Source: Bacteroidales bacterium (GTDB taxonomy: Bacteria; Bacteroidota; Bacteroidia; Bacteroidales; 4484-276). From it: a stretch of DNA of 36,104 nt. Every line of letters starts with the position of its first letter. The first letter of the stretch is position 1. The stretch is taken from positions 1 to 36,104 of the forward strand of contig JAAYIU010000461.1 of NCBI GenBank assembly GCA_012523265.1, written 5' to 3'. The translations under genes were made by a program, and so were the position numbers. The notes below the pieces were generated by a model that made no database searches, was not told the DNA's origin, and saw only the letters and a list, made by a program, of their open reading frames with translations. Below, piece by piece: positions 17,046-27,800 of this stretch.

Positions 17046-18941
17046 TTATTTAATTCCTAACAGTTTTTGAAATTCTTTGAGTGTCTCCAGAACATTTGAT
17101 TTTACATGTATGAAATGCTTCAGACCTTTGGCTTTAAGCTCTTCTACGATATCTTTCGGGTATCCTGCTACCACCACAATGGCCTCTTTGCCGATTTTTT
17201 CGTTTATCTCGGGAGCAATCGCGGGATAATCGTCGTCGGCAGCACATATCACCACGATTTGTGGTTTTACTTTGCGTAAAGCTTCAAGGCCGCTGTCGAT
17301 GGTTTTAAAACCATTGTTGTCGATGATTTCGTAGCCGGCACAGGCAAAAAAGTTGCCGGCAAATTGTGAGCGGGCACGACGCATCGAAAGACTTCCATAC
17401 GTAAACATGAATACTTTGGGACGATGATGCTTGCGGGTGTAGGCATCGGTTTCGGAGCGCAACTGCTCGAAAGCCATGGCTCCCCTGTAGAGTTTGAGTG
17501 TTTCCACAATGGCATCGTCGCTGCTGCAATCGGTTGGTTCCAATCTCTGGCGGTCGATGTCAGGATTGATCATTTCGCCGAAGTTGGGATATTGGTTGGT
17601 GCCTACCAGTATTTCGCGGCGGGTGGCCACATCCTGATCGCGCTTTTCAGCGGTTGTTTTTATCTGCTGTTGGATGATTCCTTTGCGGAAAGCTTCCACA
17701 AAACCTCCGGCTTCATCTATCTCCAGGAAAAGTTTCCAGGCGGCTTCGATGAGCGAGTCGGTGAGGTTTTCGATGTAATAAGAGCCGGCTGCGGGGTCGA
17801 CAATTTTATCCAGATACGATTCTTCCTTGAGCAAAAGCTGCTGATTGCGGGCAATGCGTTCGGAGAAATCGCTGGTATCTTCAAAGATGGCGTCGTACGG
17901 CAACACTGTGAGCGAGTTGGTGCCGCCGATTATTGCAGCCATGGCTTCGGTGGTGGTGCGCAGCATATTCACGTGGGCGTCGTAGATGGTTTTGTTCCAT
18001 TGCGTGGTGACGGAGTGGATGTGTGTGCGTGTGAAATCCACGTCGGAGGGACCGTAAGCATTCACAACTTTTGCCCACAGCAAACGGAAAGCGCGTATCT
18101 TGGCTATTTCCATGAAATAGTTGGATCCGATGGCAAAATTGAATTTGATGTTAGGAGCTATCGTATCGATGGAGATGCCTTTGCCGGTGAGGCGTGTGAG
18201 ATATTCGGCACCATAAGCCAGCGCAAATGCCAGTTCCTGAACGAGGTTGGAGCCGGCATTTTTGAAATGGGTTGCGTGAACGGATAGTGCACGGAAATGT
18301 GGCGAATGCAAGGTGGCTTCGATGATTTCGGCGCAGGTATCAAAATCTTTTTCTTCGCTTTCGTACCAGTTGCCGCCAACGATCAGCCTGCCGATGGGGT
18401 CGTAGCCTGCCGAGCCATGAATCAGCTCCAGGTCTCGGTTGTATTTCTTAACCAGCTCCAGGTAATGACGAGCCACTACTGGCGCATGCGGGCCGCATAT
18501 AAAATTTACTTCCACGGACTGGGCGTAGATGTTTTCCATCAGTTGCTCAATTTCATCCTTGGTAGGTGCTTTGCGTTGATCGAGCACAAAACCCAGCGAA
18601 TCGACGCCGTTCATCAGGATGGTCAGCGCTTTTTTGTTGGTTTTGCCAATGTCGTCAACAACCAGGTTCTGGCGCACAAACCAGTTGTTATGCTTGATGC
18701 GCTCACCGCGCACGAATGGAAAATTGCCAGGAAAAATATTGAGGTAACTCAGATTTTCCAGATCCTCGCTGCGGTAGTAAGGTTTTACCGGAAAGCCTTC
18801 ACGCGTATTCCATATCAGTTTGCGCGCGTAATCAGCTCCCTTCAGATCCTTTTGTATCACAGCTTCCCATTGCTCGGTACTAATGGGTGGGAAATCGCTG
18901 AAAAGCAGTGCCTGTTTTGTTTTTTCTTTTTGTTCAGCCAT
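17046..18941 (-). CDS. mutA: Methylmalonyl-CoA mutase, small (beta) subunit
   Basis: The 631-residue protein is homologous to the large subunit over the TIM barrel (for example [20 protein letters not shown] and [13 protein letters not shown], matching '[14 protein letters not shown]' in MutB). It lacks the cobalamin DxHxxG motif: the equivalent C-terminal region reads [17 protein letters not shown]. This is the normal state of the non-catalytic subunit of bacterial heterodimeric mutases. It precedes mutB by 7 bp. No methylmalonyl-CoA epimerase, MeaB chaperone or cobalamin riboswitch was seen nearby. A TAnnTTTG element lies 73 bp upstream. Confidence 0.95.
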   Translation of the reverse strand: MAEQKEKTKQALLFSDFPPISTEQWEAVIQKDLKGADYARKLIWNTREGFPVKPYYRSEDLENLSYLNIFPGNFPFVRGERIKHNNWFVRQNLVVDDIGKTNKKALTILMNGVDSLGFVLDQRKAPTKDEIEQLMENIYAQSVEVNFICGPHAPVVARHYLELVKKYNRDLELIHGSAGYDPIGRLIVGGNWYESEEKDFDTCAEIIEATLHSPHFRALSVHATHFKNAGSNLVQELAFALAYGAEYLTRLTGKGISIDTIAPNIKFNFAIGSNYFMEIAKIRAFRLLWAKVVNAYGPSDVDFTRTHIHSVTTQWNKTIYDAHVNMLRTTTEAMAAIIGGTNSLTVLPYDAIFEDTSDFSERIARNQQLLLKEESYLDKIVDPAAGSYYIENLTDSLIEAAWKLFLEIDEAGGFVEAFRKGIIQQQIKTTAEKRDQDVATRREILVGTNQYPNFGEMINPDIDRQRLEPTDCSSDDAIVETLKLYRGAMAFEQLRSETDAYTRKHHRPKVFMFTYGSLSMRRARSQFAGNFFACAGYEIIDNNGFKTIDSGLEALRKVKPQIVVICAADDDYPAIAPEINEKIGKEAIVVVAGYPKDIVEELKAKGLKHFIHVKSNVLETLKEFQKLLGIK

Positions 18942-19013
18942 AAAAATCGGATTTTTATATATTGACTTTCAAGATAATGGATTCAGAATAAAATTATCCA
19001 CCTGATCCTTTTG

Positions 19014-19021
19014 CAAATTTA
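19014..19021 (-). promoter_or_regulatory. Candidate Bacteroidota -7 element for mutA-mutB
   Basis: Minus-strand TAAATTTG fits TAnnTTTG and lies 73 bp upstream of the mutA start. No matching -33 TTG is found at 17-23 bp, so this is a weak call. Confidence 0.3.
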
Positions 19022-19202
19022 TAATAAAACCTGTCAGCCCATGCGTGGCCTTTGGTTTTGTTAAATATTGGAACCTAAAAGCCGCGACAAAATCTTACAG
19101 GAAAAGGGCGATTTACGATTTACGAATGACGATTTACGCTCGCCCTGAGGCTGCCGAAGGGAATGATGATTTATGATTTATGAATTTTTTGAATCTTAAA
19201 TC

Positions 19203-19591
19203 CTGAACACCGAATCTTGAATTGTAGCCCCAAAGGGGTGAAATCAATAGTGGTATGTAATAGAAAGTCCAGGCCTTATTGGCTTAATAAGGTAATAAGG
19301 TTTAAGGTGATCATGGGAATGCTATTCTCTACTAAGGTTGGGTCAGTAAAAATAAGGTTTCCATTATTTACCGGAGATTTATTTCATTAAAACGAAAAAA
19401 GAAAACGCTACCTTTCGGCAAATTTTACCGTAGGCTTTGTCAGAAAATTTTAGAGCTTCCGGCTAAAAAGAAAAAACCTTATCAATTTTCTAACCTCAGT
19501 GGAAAATGTAAACCGCCTGATGTCACCAACCTTATTATTACTGAATTACGAGTTTTTTGAATATCGAATACTGAACACCGAATCTTGAATT
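19203..19591. repeat. 21-bp exact direct repeats flanking ~350 bp
   Basis: CTGAACACCGAATCTTGAAT plus a final T occurs at 19203-19223 and again at 19571-19591. Both copies are preceded by a similar AT-rich tract containing TTTTTTGAAT, so the imperfect repeat extends to about 45 bp. The enclosed DNA has no gene but has AATAAGG/CCTTATT words in both orientations near its ends. It may be a small non-autonomous insertion or just decayed intergenic repeat DNA. Confidence 0.55.
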
Positions 19592-19621
19592 TTGATCCAC
19601 ATTGCCCATTTGCCAGAAATT

Positions 19622-20226
19622 TTAAAACCCCGGAAAGCTGTCGACAAACTTTATGGAGATGTCTTCAAAACTATCCACAAATTGGATGGTGAAATCCGGA
19701 AAACTCTCTACAAACTCCCATTTGCCACAATCATTCGGAAATGACGTTACCTTTTCCACCTGCAGGTCGGCAAACGATTCTACCACCTTTACCTTAATAT
19801 CAGCAAAAGAGGTAACCACCTGTACTTTGCCATACAGCCTTATGCCACCGTAAGTGCAGGTGGATTCGTTTATGGCCGGTTTCTGATGCCGTAAAGCATA
19901 ATCGGTTATCCCGGCAGGATAGTCGTAGCTAATGGTAAAATCTGCCGAGGAGCTTACCAGCTCTATGCTGAAGTCCTCGAAATGTTCTACAAATGTCCAC
20001 TCGCCACACTGCGACGGATAGTTGCGGGTTGTGTCAACATTAAGATCAGCATTATAGCTCACCACGCGCACTTTATAATCAGCAAAATGTTCTACGACTT
20101 TTACCTTTCCATACAATTGCTTCCCATTTACCGTACAGGTGTAGGCATCCAATTTTTGGCCAAATGCCGTAGCTGAAATTCCGAAATCCACAGAAATATT
20201 AGCGTAAAGCCAAGGATGGTTTTCAT
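19622..20226 (-). CDS. Secreted protein with two tandem septoil-knot-like domains; frameshift in signal peptide
   Basis: The body of the protein consists of two homologous domains at 19919-20137 and 19625-19858, with a period of 93 residues. Each starts C-T-x-x-G-x-x-LYGKV, continues in ~10-residue beta mini-repeats ('VxSFADxxVKVV'), has CGxW 43 residues after the first Cys, and ends with 'FxDFxIxxV' strands. From memory this closely resembles the family called the 7(1) septoil knot domain (Septknot), usually present once per protein. A good signal peptide begins at ATG 20226 (MKTILGFTLIFLWIS) but is out of frame with the body. Gain of one base near 20182-20191 would give FLWISGISATAFGQKLDAY, a plausible cleavage region. 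The total length (605 bp) is one base short of a multiple of three. The body frame stays open into the neighbouring gene without a credible start. Either a real frameshift or a sequencing error is possible. Confidence 0.65.
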
Positions 20227-20257
20227 TAGTTTTTTGATTTAAAAATAAAATCAAAGA

Positions 20258-20300
20258 TAAAAAAATCCCGGGAAGTACCGCAGTGGCTTCTTCCCGGGAT
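20258..20300 (-). terminator. Rho-independent terminator after the 20329-24705 gene
   Basis: An 11-bp perfect stem ATCCCGGGAAG (20265-20275) / CTTCCCGGGAT (20290-20300) is followed on the minus strand by a run of T (plus-strand A's 20259-20265). It sits 28 bp beyond the stop of the large exoprotein gene and 32 bp before the signal-peptide start of the septoil-like gene. Confidence 0.9.
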
Positions 20301-20328
20301 AAAACAGAGATTTTTATGACCCACTTTT

Positions 20329-23300
20329 TTACCTGATGACGATTTTTTGCGTCGTGGTTTGAATGGTATTGGTAAGCGTTACAAAGTAAACGCCTTTGGG
20401 TTGCTGCTGCAGATTGATAACTGCATGCTGCGTCACCTGGTTCTGATACATCAGTTGACCCTGCGCGTTGGTGATGGTTACGTCGCAAGGTTGATCGGTG
20501 ACGATGTTGATAAGTCCGTCGGAAGGATTGGGATAAATAACCGCGGATGATTCGTTGACACCGATTCCGGTAGCTCCGAATTTAAAGCCATCAATCACCG
20601 ACAATCCGTTGGTTGCGAACAATCCATCAGCATTAGCGAAAGCGGAATTATAAACCAAAGCTACATGCTCGGCAACGCCATTGCGGAAGATGCGGCACTG
20701 CATCGTTTGTTCTTCGGTCATGCCGTCGATGGCATCGGTGGTGTTGTCATCACCATACACCACCAGCGGGAGCACCGTTTCGTTACCGGAAAAAGTAGCC
20801 ATGCCGGTGCATAAACCATTTGCATCGAACATTCCGACTACATCGCCGGCCTGCAGCATTGCAAGCGCCTGTTGGCTGATGGCAATGATGTGCTGGTCGC
20901 CGGTAGCGGTCACGTCGTTCCACGAACTATTATTTTCGGGCTTGAAGGTTTTTGCGGCGGTAGCTTTAGAGAACTTACCATCAAAATCGATGGTGCCGGA
21001 TTGTGTAAATCTGGTAAGATATGCATAGCCGGGCGTGAGCACTTCGAGTGCGCCTTCGATACCGGGAACGATTCCGCCGGCAGGCCAATAGACATCGCCG
21101 GTTTTTATGTCAAACATAAATTCCACGGCATCGCCCAACGGCACAATTAAATCAGCAACATTTACCGGCTCCTGACTTAATACCGGAACAAAGGCTGTTC
21201 CTGGCTCAAATGCATATGTTTTGTCGGCAAGCTCAGCGCCTTCAAATACAAAGTATGACGACCCGGTGAGCTTGATTTTATATCCCTGGTGGGTATTCCA
21301 TTCGCCTAAGGTATTGATGGCGAACTCCGGCCAATAGATGCCGGTTTTTCCGAGCAGGATTACCAGATTGTTGTTTAAGGGTGCGAAAAGTTCTTCCATT
21401 GGAATTTTCCCGGGTTCCAGATTGCTCGATATTCCGCTCCAGCCACCAGAGTAGAGCATTGGCAAAGCCTCCGCCTCGTTGCAACCAGCACCGGGCGTTC
21501 CATACACAGCATCTCCGTCGGCGTTCAGTCCGGCAAATTTAGTAGATGCCGACCAGTAAGCCGGATCGTTGTTGTCCATAGAGGCATCGCAGAAAGTAAG
21601 CGAGGGGCCGTAACCATCTGGTTCCACAGGCCACAAACCACCGTCGTCGTAGGTTACCTCAGCACGCACGTTGCCCAGGGCGTCGGCCAACGTTATTTTT
21701 TCGCCACCATTGCTCAGGCCACCGCTTGTCCATTCCGGAGCTTCAAAACCAAACACTTGAGCAAATGCTGCTGTATTAACACAACTAATTGCATAATCGC
21801 CGGGGGCAAGCATCATATCCGGAAATTCAAAATTAACACCCGCAGTAAACGACCAGCCACCAAGATTAACCGCACTGATTCCGTTGTTGTAAATTTCGAT
21901 ATACTCCAGCACGTCCTGCCCTCCTTCGGGCGGATTGTACATTATCTCCGTGATCTTGATATCAAACGGCGGCACGATGGCGAAGAAATCATCGCTACCG
22001 TCGTCGGGGAGATTTTCTGCAGTACGCAGATTAATTTTATAGGAATCTCCTACCGGCTGCGTAACATCCCAGAGGAACGAACCCTGCTCGGCCGGAACAT
22101 CTTCTGCCAGCAATATTACATAGGTGGTAAGGTCCAGGAAAATATCCAGGGTAGCTTCGGCGAGATTGGTTTGCCAGGTAATGGTAAACATCGAACCCTG
22201 CTCTATCTCTTCGCCACCATTTGGCGCGGTCAGCAGCAGATAGTCGGGCACAACGATGTCGGCCAGGTTGCGGCTGGTCAGATATTCGCCTTCTGCGCGT
22301 GAGTTAGGAATACCTGTTACATCGGCAGCATCGGTGGGAATGGTTGTTGCAATATAATCCACACCATAAAAAGTAGTTCTAAACACACCACTTTCTGTAG
22401 CATCGCTGATGCCATAAAGCTTTCCATTGGCAAATGTAGCGCCGCCATCGGCAAACGTTACACCTTTTATCTCTACCAGCTCCGATTCATAATCCTCAAA
22501 GTTGGTAGCCAGATCATCCAAAGTAATAACCTGTGGAACAATGACATTATTGGTAGAAGTGGGAGCGCCAGGATCATTTGCAGGTATAAATTGGAACATG
22601 CCGCCATACACATTGATGGTACCCACGATGCCCGTTATGCCATCATAAATATTATAAAAGGTAGTGACCTTCCCGTCATAATCGTCGATGAGGACCCCGG
22701 CAGTAGCATCTTCGATAAATTTTTGGTTGCGGAAAGTTTGTTGGAAGGTGAGCACTACTTCGCCCGTAACTTTAAAATAATCCGTCACTCCATCGTAATA
22801 AGCAGCCCGCAATGCGGCCAGATTTTCCACTTCGATCACCGGCAATATTTCGTAGTTAGCGGTTGAAATATTGCTGGGGTCAAAACCATCAGCGTAAGCA
22901 ATGGCTTTGATAGATAATGAGGCCGTTACCGGAATGGGTGCGGTGTAGAGCGTTGCATTGTCGTCGGGATCGCTGCCATCGGTGGTGTAGTAAATTTCGG
23001 CGTTGGGCGTATCGCTGGTGAGCGTTACGTCAAAGCTTTCGAAATAGGTGCCAGAGGGTACCGAGAAGAGGGGGAGAGCAGCTACCGGAGTAGTTGATCC
23101 GCCACAGTTGGCGGTATGCATTCCGATGTTGCTATAATCATCGGCGTCAATAACAATCCACTCGCTGTTGGCAGCATTGGTACCTGCCGACGAAGCCCAG
23201 TCAGCGTTGGGGCTGCAAATATCGGCTTTGCGAATCAGTGTGTGGTTAGCAGTGGCATTGGTAACGCCTGCTACATCCCAGCCTGAACCCGGATCCGGGC

Positions 23301-24705
23301 CATCGGTTCCAATCACATCAATCATCTGCCAATTGCCATCAACATTTCTGGACAACCCTACCGCATCATCACCATTAAAATATGCCAAAGCACTGGTCAG
23401 ATCAGTTTCAGCAAGAATCTCCGGAATGGATTGACTATTGGCGATAACAAAAACATCACCATCGGCCAAAGTGCCCGAAAGCACTTCTGTATATTCGTCC
23501 CAGTTACCGCCATTGGAGATACGATGCACCTGATAATTTGAAAGATCGACAGCAGCACCGGTTCCATTGTAGATTTCTACGTGTTTATTATGACCATAGC
23601 TACCTTCGTAATATTCACTGTAAAACAAATCAGCAGCGCCAGTTACTTCGCACGGAGTGCAACTTCCAAAGCAAACAACCTCAAGCACGGTGTTTTCTTC
23701 GGCAACGTCAAGGTAGCGGTTGTATCCGCCAAAGCCATCATCTTCGCCACAATCGGCAGGTACAACTTCGGAAAAAGGCCAGTCGTTTCCATTAATGAAT
23801 TTGTAAAGAACATGGTCACCCACGTTGATGGTGGCGGTAAAAGTATAAATCCCATTTCCGGCATCGCTCATCAGCGAGCTTCCCGGATTCCAACCCTGGA
23901 AACTACCTACTACGTGTACTCCGTTGAGAGATACTTCCTCGTTGCTCATATCCACCTGAAAGGTGATGTCGGCAGTGGGAGCATCACAATCAACCCAGCT
24001 GGCAAAGCATACCGGGTCGAGCACAATGCCGCCAACCGGAACACTTAAAAAACGATTTCCGTTTTGGTTACAAGCACCGGGTACCGATTCATCCTGTCCC
24101 CAGCTATTGCCATTAACATACTTGAATTCGTAATAAGCGCCTTCCTCAAGCATGGTTGTGTAGGTATAAACCGCATCATGGGCCAATGACATGGCTGTAG
24201 CCCCGGGTGCCCAGCTCTGGAAACTCCCGGCAATATGGACGCCATCACCAGACACGGACTGTTCGGCCATATTCACCTGGAAGGTAACCTCCACCTCTGG
24301 CGGATTACAAACCGCACAACTGCCAAAGCAAACTGCTTCGAGCACCATCGCTGCGTCGCCAACAATTACCTGGCGGTTGCCGCCAAAAGCACAGCCAGGA
24401 GGTACGCTTTCGTCTGCGCCCCATGCAATGCCATTGATGTACTTAAAAGAATAAGTGCCAGCCGGAAGCTGCACCGTTAAAGCATACACGCTGGTGGCGC
24501 CCACCTGCGTCATCATGGTTTCGCCGGGCGCCCAATTGTTGGGGTAGCCCGCTTCGTTTTGAAAATCTCCGGCCACACTTACACCATCATCACTAACCGT
24601 TTGTTCCGACATGTCTACCTGAAAGGTAACGTCAACCTGCGCCATTGCGCAAGTGATAAATCCGCTGAAAATCAGCATTAAAAAACCAAGTAAAAATTTC
24701 TTCAT
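20329..24705 (-). CDS. T9SS-exported multidomain protein: 3x starch-binding-like, 2x lamin-tail, chitobiase-like, OB-fold-like
   Basis: The 1458-residue protein has a signal peptide (~1-22). Three ~105-residue repeats follow (24-134, 137-240, 246-352) of the pattern 'TFQVDM..V..DGVHVAGSFQ.W.PG', then 'YKFINGN.W', resembling CBM20/48 or AMPK-type glycogen-binding domains. Next come a lamin-tail-like domain (357-533, VEIYNGTGAAVDLSNYQ), a chitobiase C-terminal-like segment (545-618, AEIYYTTDGSDPDDNA), an OB-fold/DUF5689-like region (622-818) and a Kre9/KNH-like segment (824-911, LTAPNGGE). A second lamin-tail domain (914-1075) leads to the bipartite module (1083-1243), a further beta domain (1253-1377) and a T9SS type A sorting domain (1388-1458, YPNPSDG, ending KIVIR). 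It is likely a cell-surface or secreted polysaccharide-associated or adhesive protein. No catalytic domain was recognised. Confidence 0.88.
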   Translation of the reverse strand: MKKFLLGFLMLIFSGFITCAMAQVDVTFQVDMSEQTVSDDGVSVAGDFQNEAGYPNNWAPGETMMTQVGATSVYALTVQLPAGTYSFKYINGIAWGADESVPPGCAFGGNRQVIVGDAAMVLEAVCFGSCAVCNPPEVEVTFQVNMAEQSVSGDGVHIAGSFQSWAPGATAMSLAHDAVYTYTTMLEEGAYYEFKYVNGNSWGQDESVPGACNQNGNRFLSVPVGGIVLDPVCFASWVDCDAPTADITFQVDMSNEEVSLNGVHVVGSFQGWNPGSSLMSDAGNGIYTFTATINVGDHVLYKFINGNDWPFSEVVPADCGEDDGFGGYNRYLDVAEENTVLEVVCFGSCTPCEVTGAADLFYSEYYEGSYGHNKHVEIYNGTGAAVDLSNYQVHRISNGGNWDEYTEVLSGTLADGDVFVIANSQSIPEILAETDLTSALAYFNGDDAVGLSRNVDGNWQMIDVIGTDGPDPGSGWDVAGVTNATANHTLIRKADICSPNADWASSAGTNAANSEWIVIDADDYSNIGMHTANCGGSTTPVAALPLFSVPSGTYFESFDVTLTSDTPNAEIYYTTDGSDPDDNATLYTAPIPVTASLSIKAIAYADGFDPSNISTANYEILPVIEVENLAALRAAYYDGVTDYFKVTGEVVLTFQQTFRNQKFIEDATAGVLIDDYDGKVTTFYNIYDGITGIVGTINVYGGMFQFIPANDPGAPTSTNNVIVPQVITLDDLATNFEDYESELVEIKGVTFADGGATFANGKLYGISDATESGVFRTTFYGVDYIATTIPTDAADVTGIPNSRAEGEYLTSRNLADIVVPDYLLLTAPNGGEEIEQGSMFTITWQTNLAEATLDIFLDLTTYVILLAEDVPAEQGSFLWDVTQPVGDSYKINLRTAENLPDDGSDDFFAIVPPFDIKITEIMYNPPEGGQDVLEYIEIYNNGISAVNLGGWSFTAGVNFEFPDMMLAPGDYAISCVNTAAFAQVFGFEAPEWTSGGLSNGGEKITLADALGNVRAEVTYDDGGLWPVEPDGYGPSLTFCDASMDNNDPAYWSASTKFAGLNADGDAVYGTPGAGCNEAEALPMLYSGGWSGISSNLEPGKIPMEELFAPLNNNLVILLGKTGIYWPEFAINTLGEWNTHQGYKIKLTGSSYFVFEGAELADKTYAFEPGTAFVPVLSQEPVNVADLIVPLGDAVEFMFDIKTGDVYWPAGGIVPGIEGALEVLTPGYAYLTRFTQSGTIDFDGKFSKATAAKTFKPENNSSWNDVTATGDQHIIAISQQALAMLQAGDVVGMFDANGLCTGMATFSGNETVLPLVVYGDDNTTDAIDGMTEEQTMQCRIFRNGVAEHVALVYNSAFANADGLFATNGLSVIDGFKFGATGIGVNESSAVIYPNPSDGLINIVTDQPCDVTITNAQGQLMYQNQVTQHAVINLQQQPKGVYFVTLTNTIQTTTQKIVIR

Positions 24706-24760
24706 AAGTAATAAAATTTAGATGAATAAAAGAATTTGAGATGTATTTGAAAGTTTTAAT

Positions 24761-24820
24761 AAAAAAAGGCTGCCACGATATCACGCTGTTTCTGCCGTTA
24801 ATTCCGTAGCAGCCTTTTTG
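24761..24820. terminator. Bidirectional terminator-like hairpin between two exoprotein genes
   Basis: AAAAAGGCTGC (24763-24773) pairs with GCAGCCTTTTT (24809-24819) around a 35-base loop, giving a T-run on both strands. It lies 22 bp past the stop of the 24842-28642 gene and 56 bp ahead of the 20329-24705 gene. This suggests the two genes are not a simple operon. Confidence 0.75.
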
Positions 24821-24841
24821 TGATCATTTTAAGTGTTCCGC

Positions 24842-27800
24842 TTATTTGCCTTCGCAATCCGGATAAGTTAAGTTAATTGGCGCGCTCACCTTGATGAAAC
24901 AGGCACTTCCCGGCTGCAGCGTTTGCAGCGTGAAAACATTTCCGGCAGGATAATAAATGCGGTTGCTGCCCATTTCTTTTACAAAAATAATTTCGGCGTG
25001 CCCGCCAAATAAAGCAGCAGCATCCACCGGGCAGGAGCTTAGAACCGGCAGCCCGTTCCATCCTGTTGTTAATGCAGCAGTGTGGTCGGTGCTTTCGGTG
25101 CCGTAAAGCACCAGATAGAGCTGGCTGGTCAGGTTGATCTGATAGCCCTTGTCGGGATTCCAGTTGCCAATGGTATTCACGCCGTTGCCTGGCAGGTAAA
25201 CGTTACTAAAGTCCTGCGCCCCCAACAGTTTTTCCACGACGGGCTGCATGTTGGTTTCCATCGCAGGATTGTTCAGGTCGAGATAGGTGGAAATGCCCGA
25301 CAAGCCTGATTTCAGCAGGATGCCCTGTCCGGGAATGGCAAAGTTGGCTGCTCCGGGCGTAGCATAAACGGCCATTCCATCCGCATTAGTAAAAGCAAAA
25401 GTGGTTTCAGGTTTCCAATTGGTTCCGTCGTTGTTATCGGCAAAAGGATCAGTAAGTGCCAGCGAAGGGCCATAACCGTCGGGGGCTAGAGGCCATACAC
25501 CGCCGTCGTCGAAATTAACGATATCCACTTGCTGTCCGGCACTGTTCATCAACTCTAACGTTTCGCCGCTGTTGCTCAATCCGCCACCGGTCCATTGAAG
25601 CGCTTCGATGCCATATGAGTTTAGCATCACATTGGCGCGATAGGCCACTACCAGGTAGCTGTCGGGAGCAAGTTCGTAATCAGGAAACACAAATTCGACG
25701 CCCTGGCTGAAATAGTAGTTTTCGAGATTAACAGCGGAAGTTCCGCGGTTGTAAAGCTCGATAAACTCAGTAGTGTCAGTGCCGCTTTCGGGCGGATTGT
25801 ACATTATTTCATTAATAACAATATTATCAATAGGCTGGGGTGCCACAACGGAGAATGGAGCATCGCTGGCATCGAAGGGTGCGCCGGTAGCCAAACCCGA
25901 AATAATGACGGTATAATTACTACCCACCGCCTGTCCGGCAGGGATGGCCCATGCGTAGGTGCCTGCTGAGGCAGCAACGGCGCCTTCAAGAAGCGTTGTG
26001 TTGGCGCCGTCCGACAGTTCAATCTTCACATCGCCTTCGAAAGCCTGGCTCGTCCAGGTGATGTTGTGCAAAGTTCCCTGTTCCCACGATTCGCCACCAT
26101 TGGGCGAGGTTACGGTGATGGCGGGAACGATGGTTCCAACAATGCTAAACACGCCGTCGCTTTCGTCCGTGGGGATTCCGTCGGTGGTCTCGGAGATGAT
26201 GATTTTATAATTGTTGCTGGTAGCAAAATCAGCAGGAATTTCCCAATTCCACACACCAGCATTTACAGGCACATTTTCGGCAAGCGTCACTGTGGTGGCC
26301 AGTTGGGTATCGGTAAGCTCAATTTTTATTGTTCCGGTAAATCCGAGATACGTCCAGGTAACTTCCTGTGAGCTGCCTTGCGCAAAGGTTTCGCCGCCAT
26401 TAGGTGCGGTGAGCGTAAGCAGTTCTACGCCAAACACAGAATTGGCCATGCCGGGAGTGCCATCGTTTACCAGGCTGGCCGCCCAGTTTTCGGGCAGGGA
26501 GTTGTTGAGATTAGGATCGAGTAATTCCAGTGAAGGACCTTCGCCATCGGGTTCTGTTGGCCACAATCCGCCATCGGCATAAGTTACACTGTCAGCAATT
26601 GCCCCCTCAGTATCCAGAAGTACAATAGCTTCGCCGGTATTGTTGAGAGCACCAGAAAACGGCCCCACCACGTTGCTGATTCCGTAATGAGAAATAATTG
26701 TATCAGGCTTAATGGCAACTACCAGGTAGCCGCCATCGGCAATGGTGGTGCCGGCCTCAAAAGTATAGCTGATGGCATTGGTCAGGCTCCAGCCACCCAA
26801 ATCCACAGCAAAGCCACTGTTGTTGTAGAGTTCCAGATATTCATAATCGGCATCGTTGCCCAATTCATAGGCAGGATTGTACATAATTTCGTTGATGACA
26901 ATGTCGGGATCGGGCAGCGGCTCGATTACGGAGAAATTGTCGTCGCTCAGATCCAAAGGATCACCAGTATTTACACCCTGCACCTTTATTTTATAGGCAT
27001 CCCCTACCACAAACGACATGGGAATGGTCCATTCGTAAGCTCCGGTATTGATAACATTATCGGCCAGTAGAATATTGGTAAATGGCGCCTTGGTTACGGT
27101 AATTTTTACGTTGCCCCCAAAGTTGAGATTCAGCCAGGTAATATTGTAGGTTTCACCTTTTTGCCACACTTCGCCGCCATTGGGAGCGGTTACCTGAATA
27201 GCAGGAGGCACTTGGTTCTGGATGAGATCGTTGTTGCTGCGGGCTGTCAGGTAGTTGCCTTCAGAACGTGCATTGGGCAAACCGATAATGTCCATAGGAA
27301 CCGCCGGAATGGTGGTACCAATATAATCCACATCATAAAAAGTAGTTCTGAAATCGTATGCTACGGCAGCCGGACCGGTAATAGGATAAACCAATCCGTT
27401 GGCAAACGTTGCTCCTGCATCGGTAAAAGTAACACCATTAACACGTACCAGTTCTGATTCATAATTTTCAAAATTGGTAGTTAATTCCGTAAGTGTAATC
27501 ACTTGTGGTGCAGGATAATTTCCAGAGGAGACCGGGTCGCCAGGATCCTGTGTTGGTGTAAGTTGCATCATCCCGCCAAATTCGGCTACCTGCCCCCAAA
27601 GGTCGGTAATGCCGTCGCCAATTTCGAAATCGGAGGTGATGATGCCATTATTATCGTCGATTAAAATACCTGCTGTAGCATCCTGCACATATTTCTGGTT
27701 GCGGAATCCCTGCTGGAAGGTAAGGAAGGCTTCACCGGTGAAATGATAAAGGTGACCGGGAACTCCTGCACGAAGCGCAGCTATGGTGGTTACCGTTTCC

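Larger units (their letters stand above)
18942..19621. other. 680-bp gene-free spacer with degenerate repeats
   Basis: No credible ORF is present. The region holds short tandem words (GATTTACGATTTACG at about 19110-19138 and GATTTATGATTTATGAA at about 19170). It also holds the CGCCCTGAGGCTGCCGAAGGG motif (19141-19161), similar to widespread 'CCTTCGGCAGGCTCAGGG' intergenic words, and AGCCCCAAAGGGGTGA at about 19226. Several ATAAGGTT and AACCTTAT words occur in both orientations (19290-19545). A 21-bp exact direct repeat is listed separately. The first ~80 bases presumably hold the mutA promoter. Confidence 0.7.

Noticed and set aside
18942-19060. Cobalamin riboswitch ahead of mutA-mutB
   Set aside because: No B12-box-like sequence or appropriate helices were seen in the leader.
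20329-20488. N-terminal extension of the septoil-like ORF into the upstream gene
   Set aside because: This part overlaps the T9SS tail of the upstream gene in another frame and crosses its terminator; the signal peptide at 20226 is the better start.
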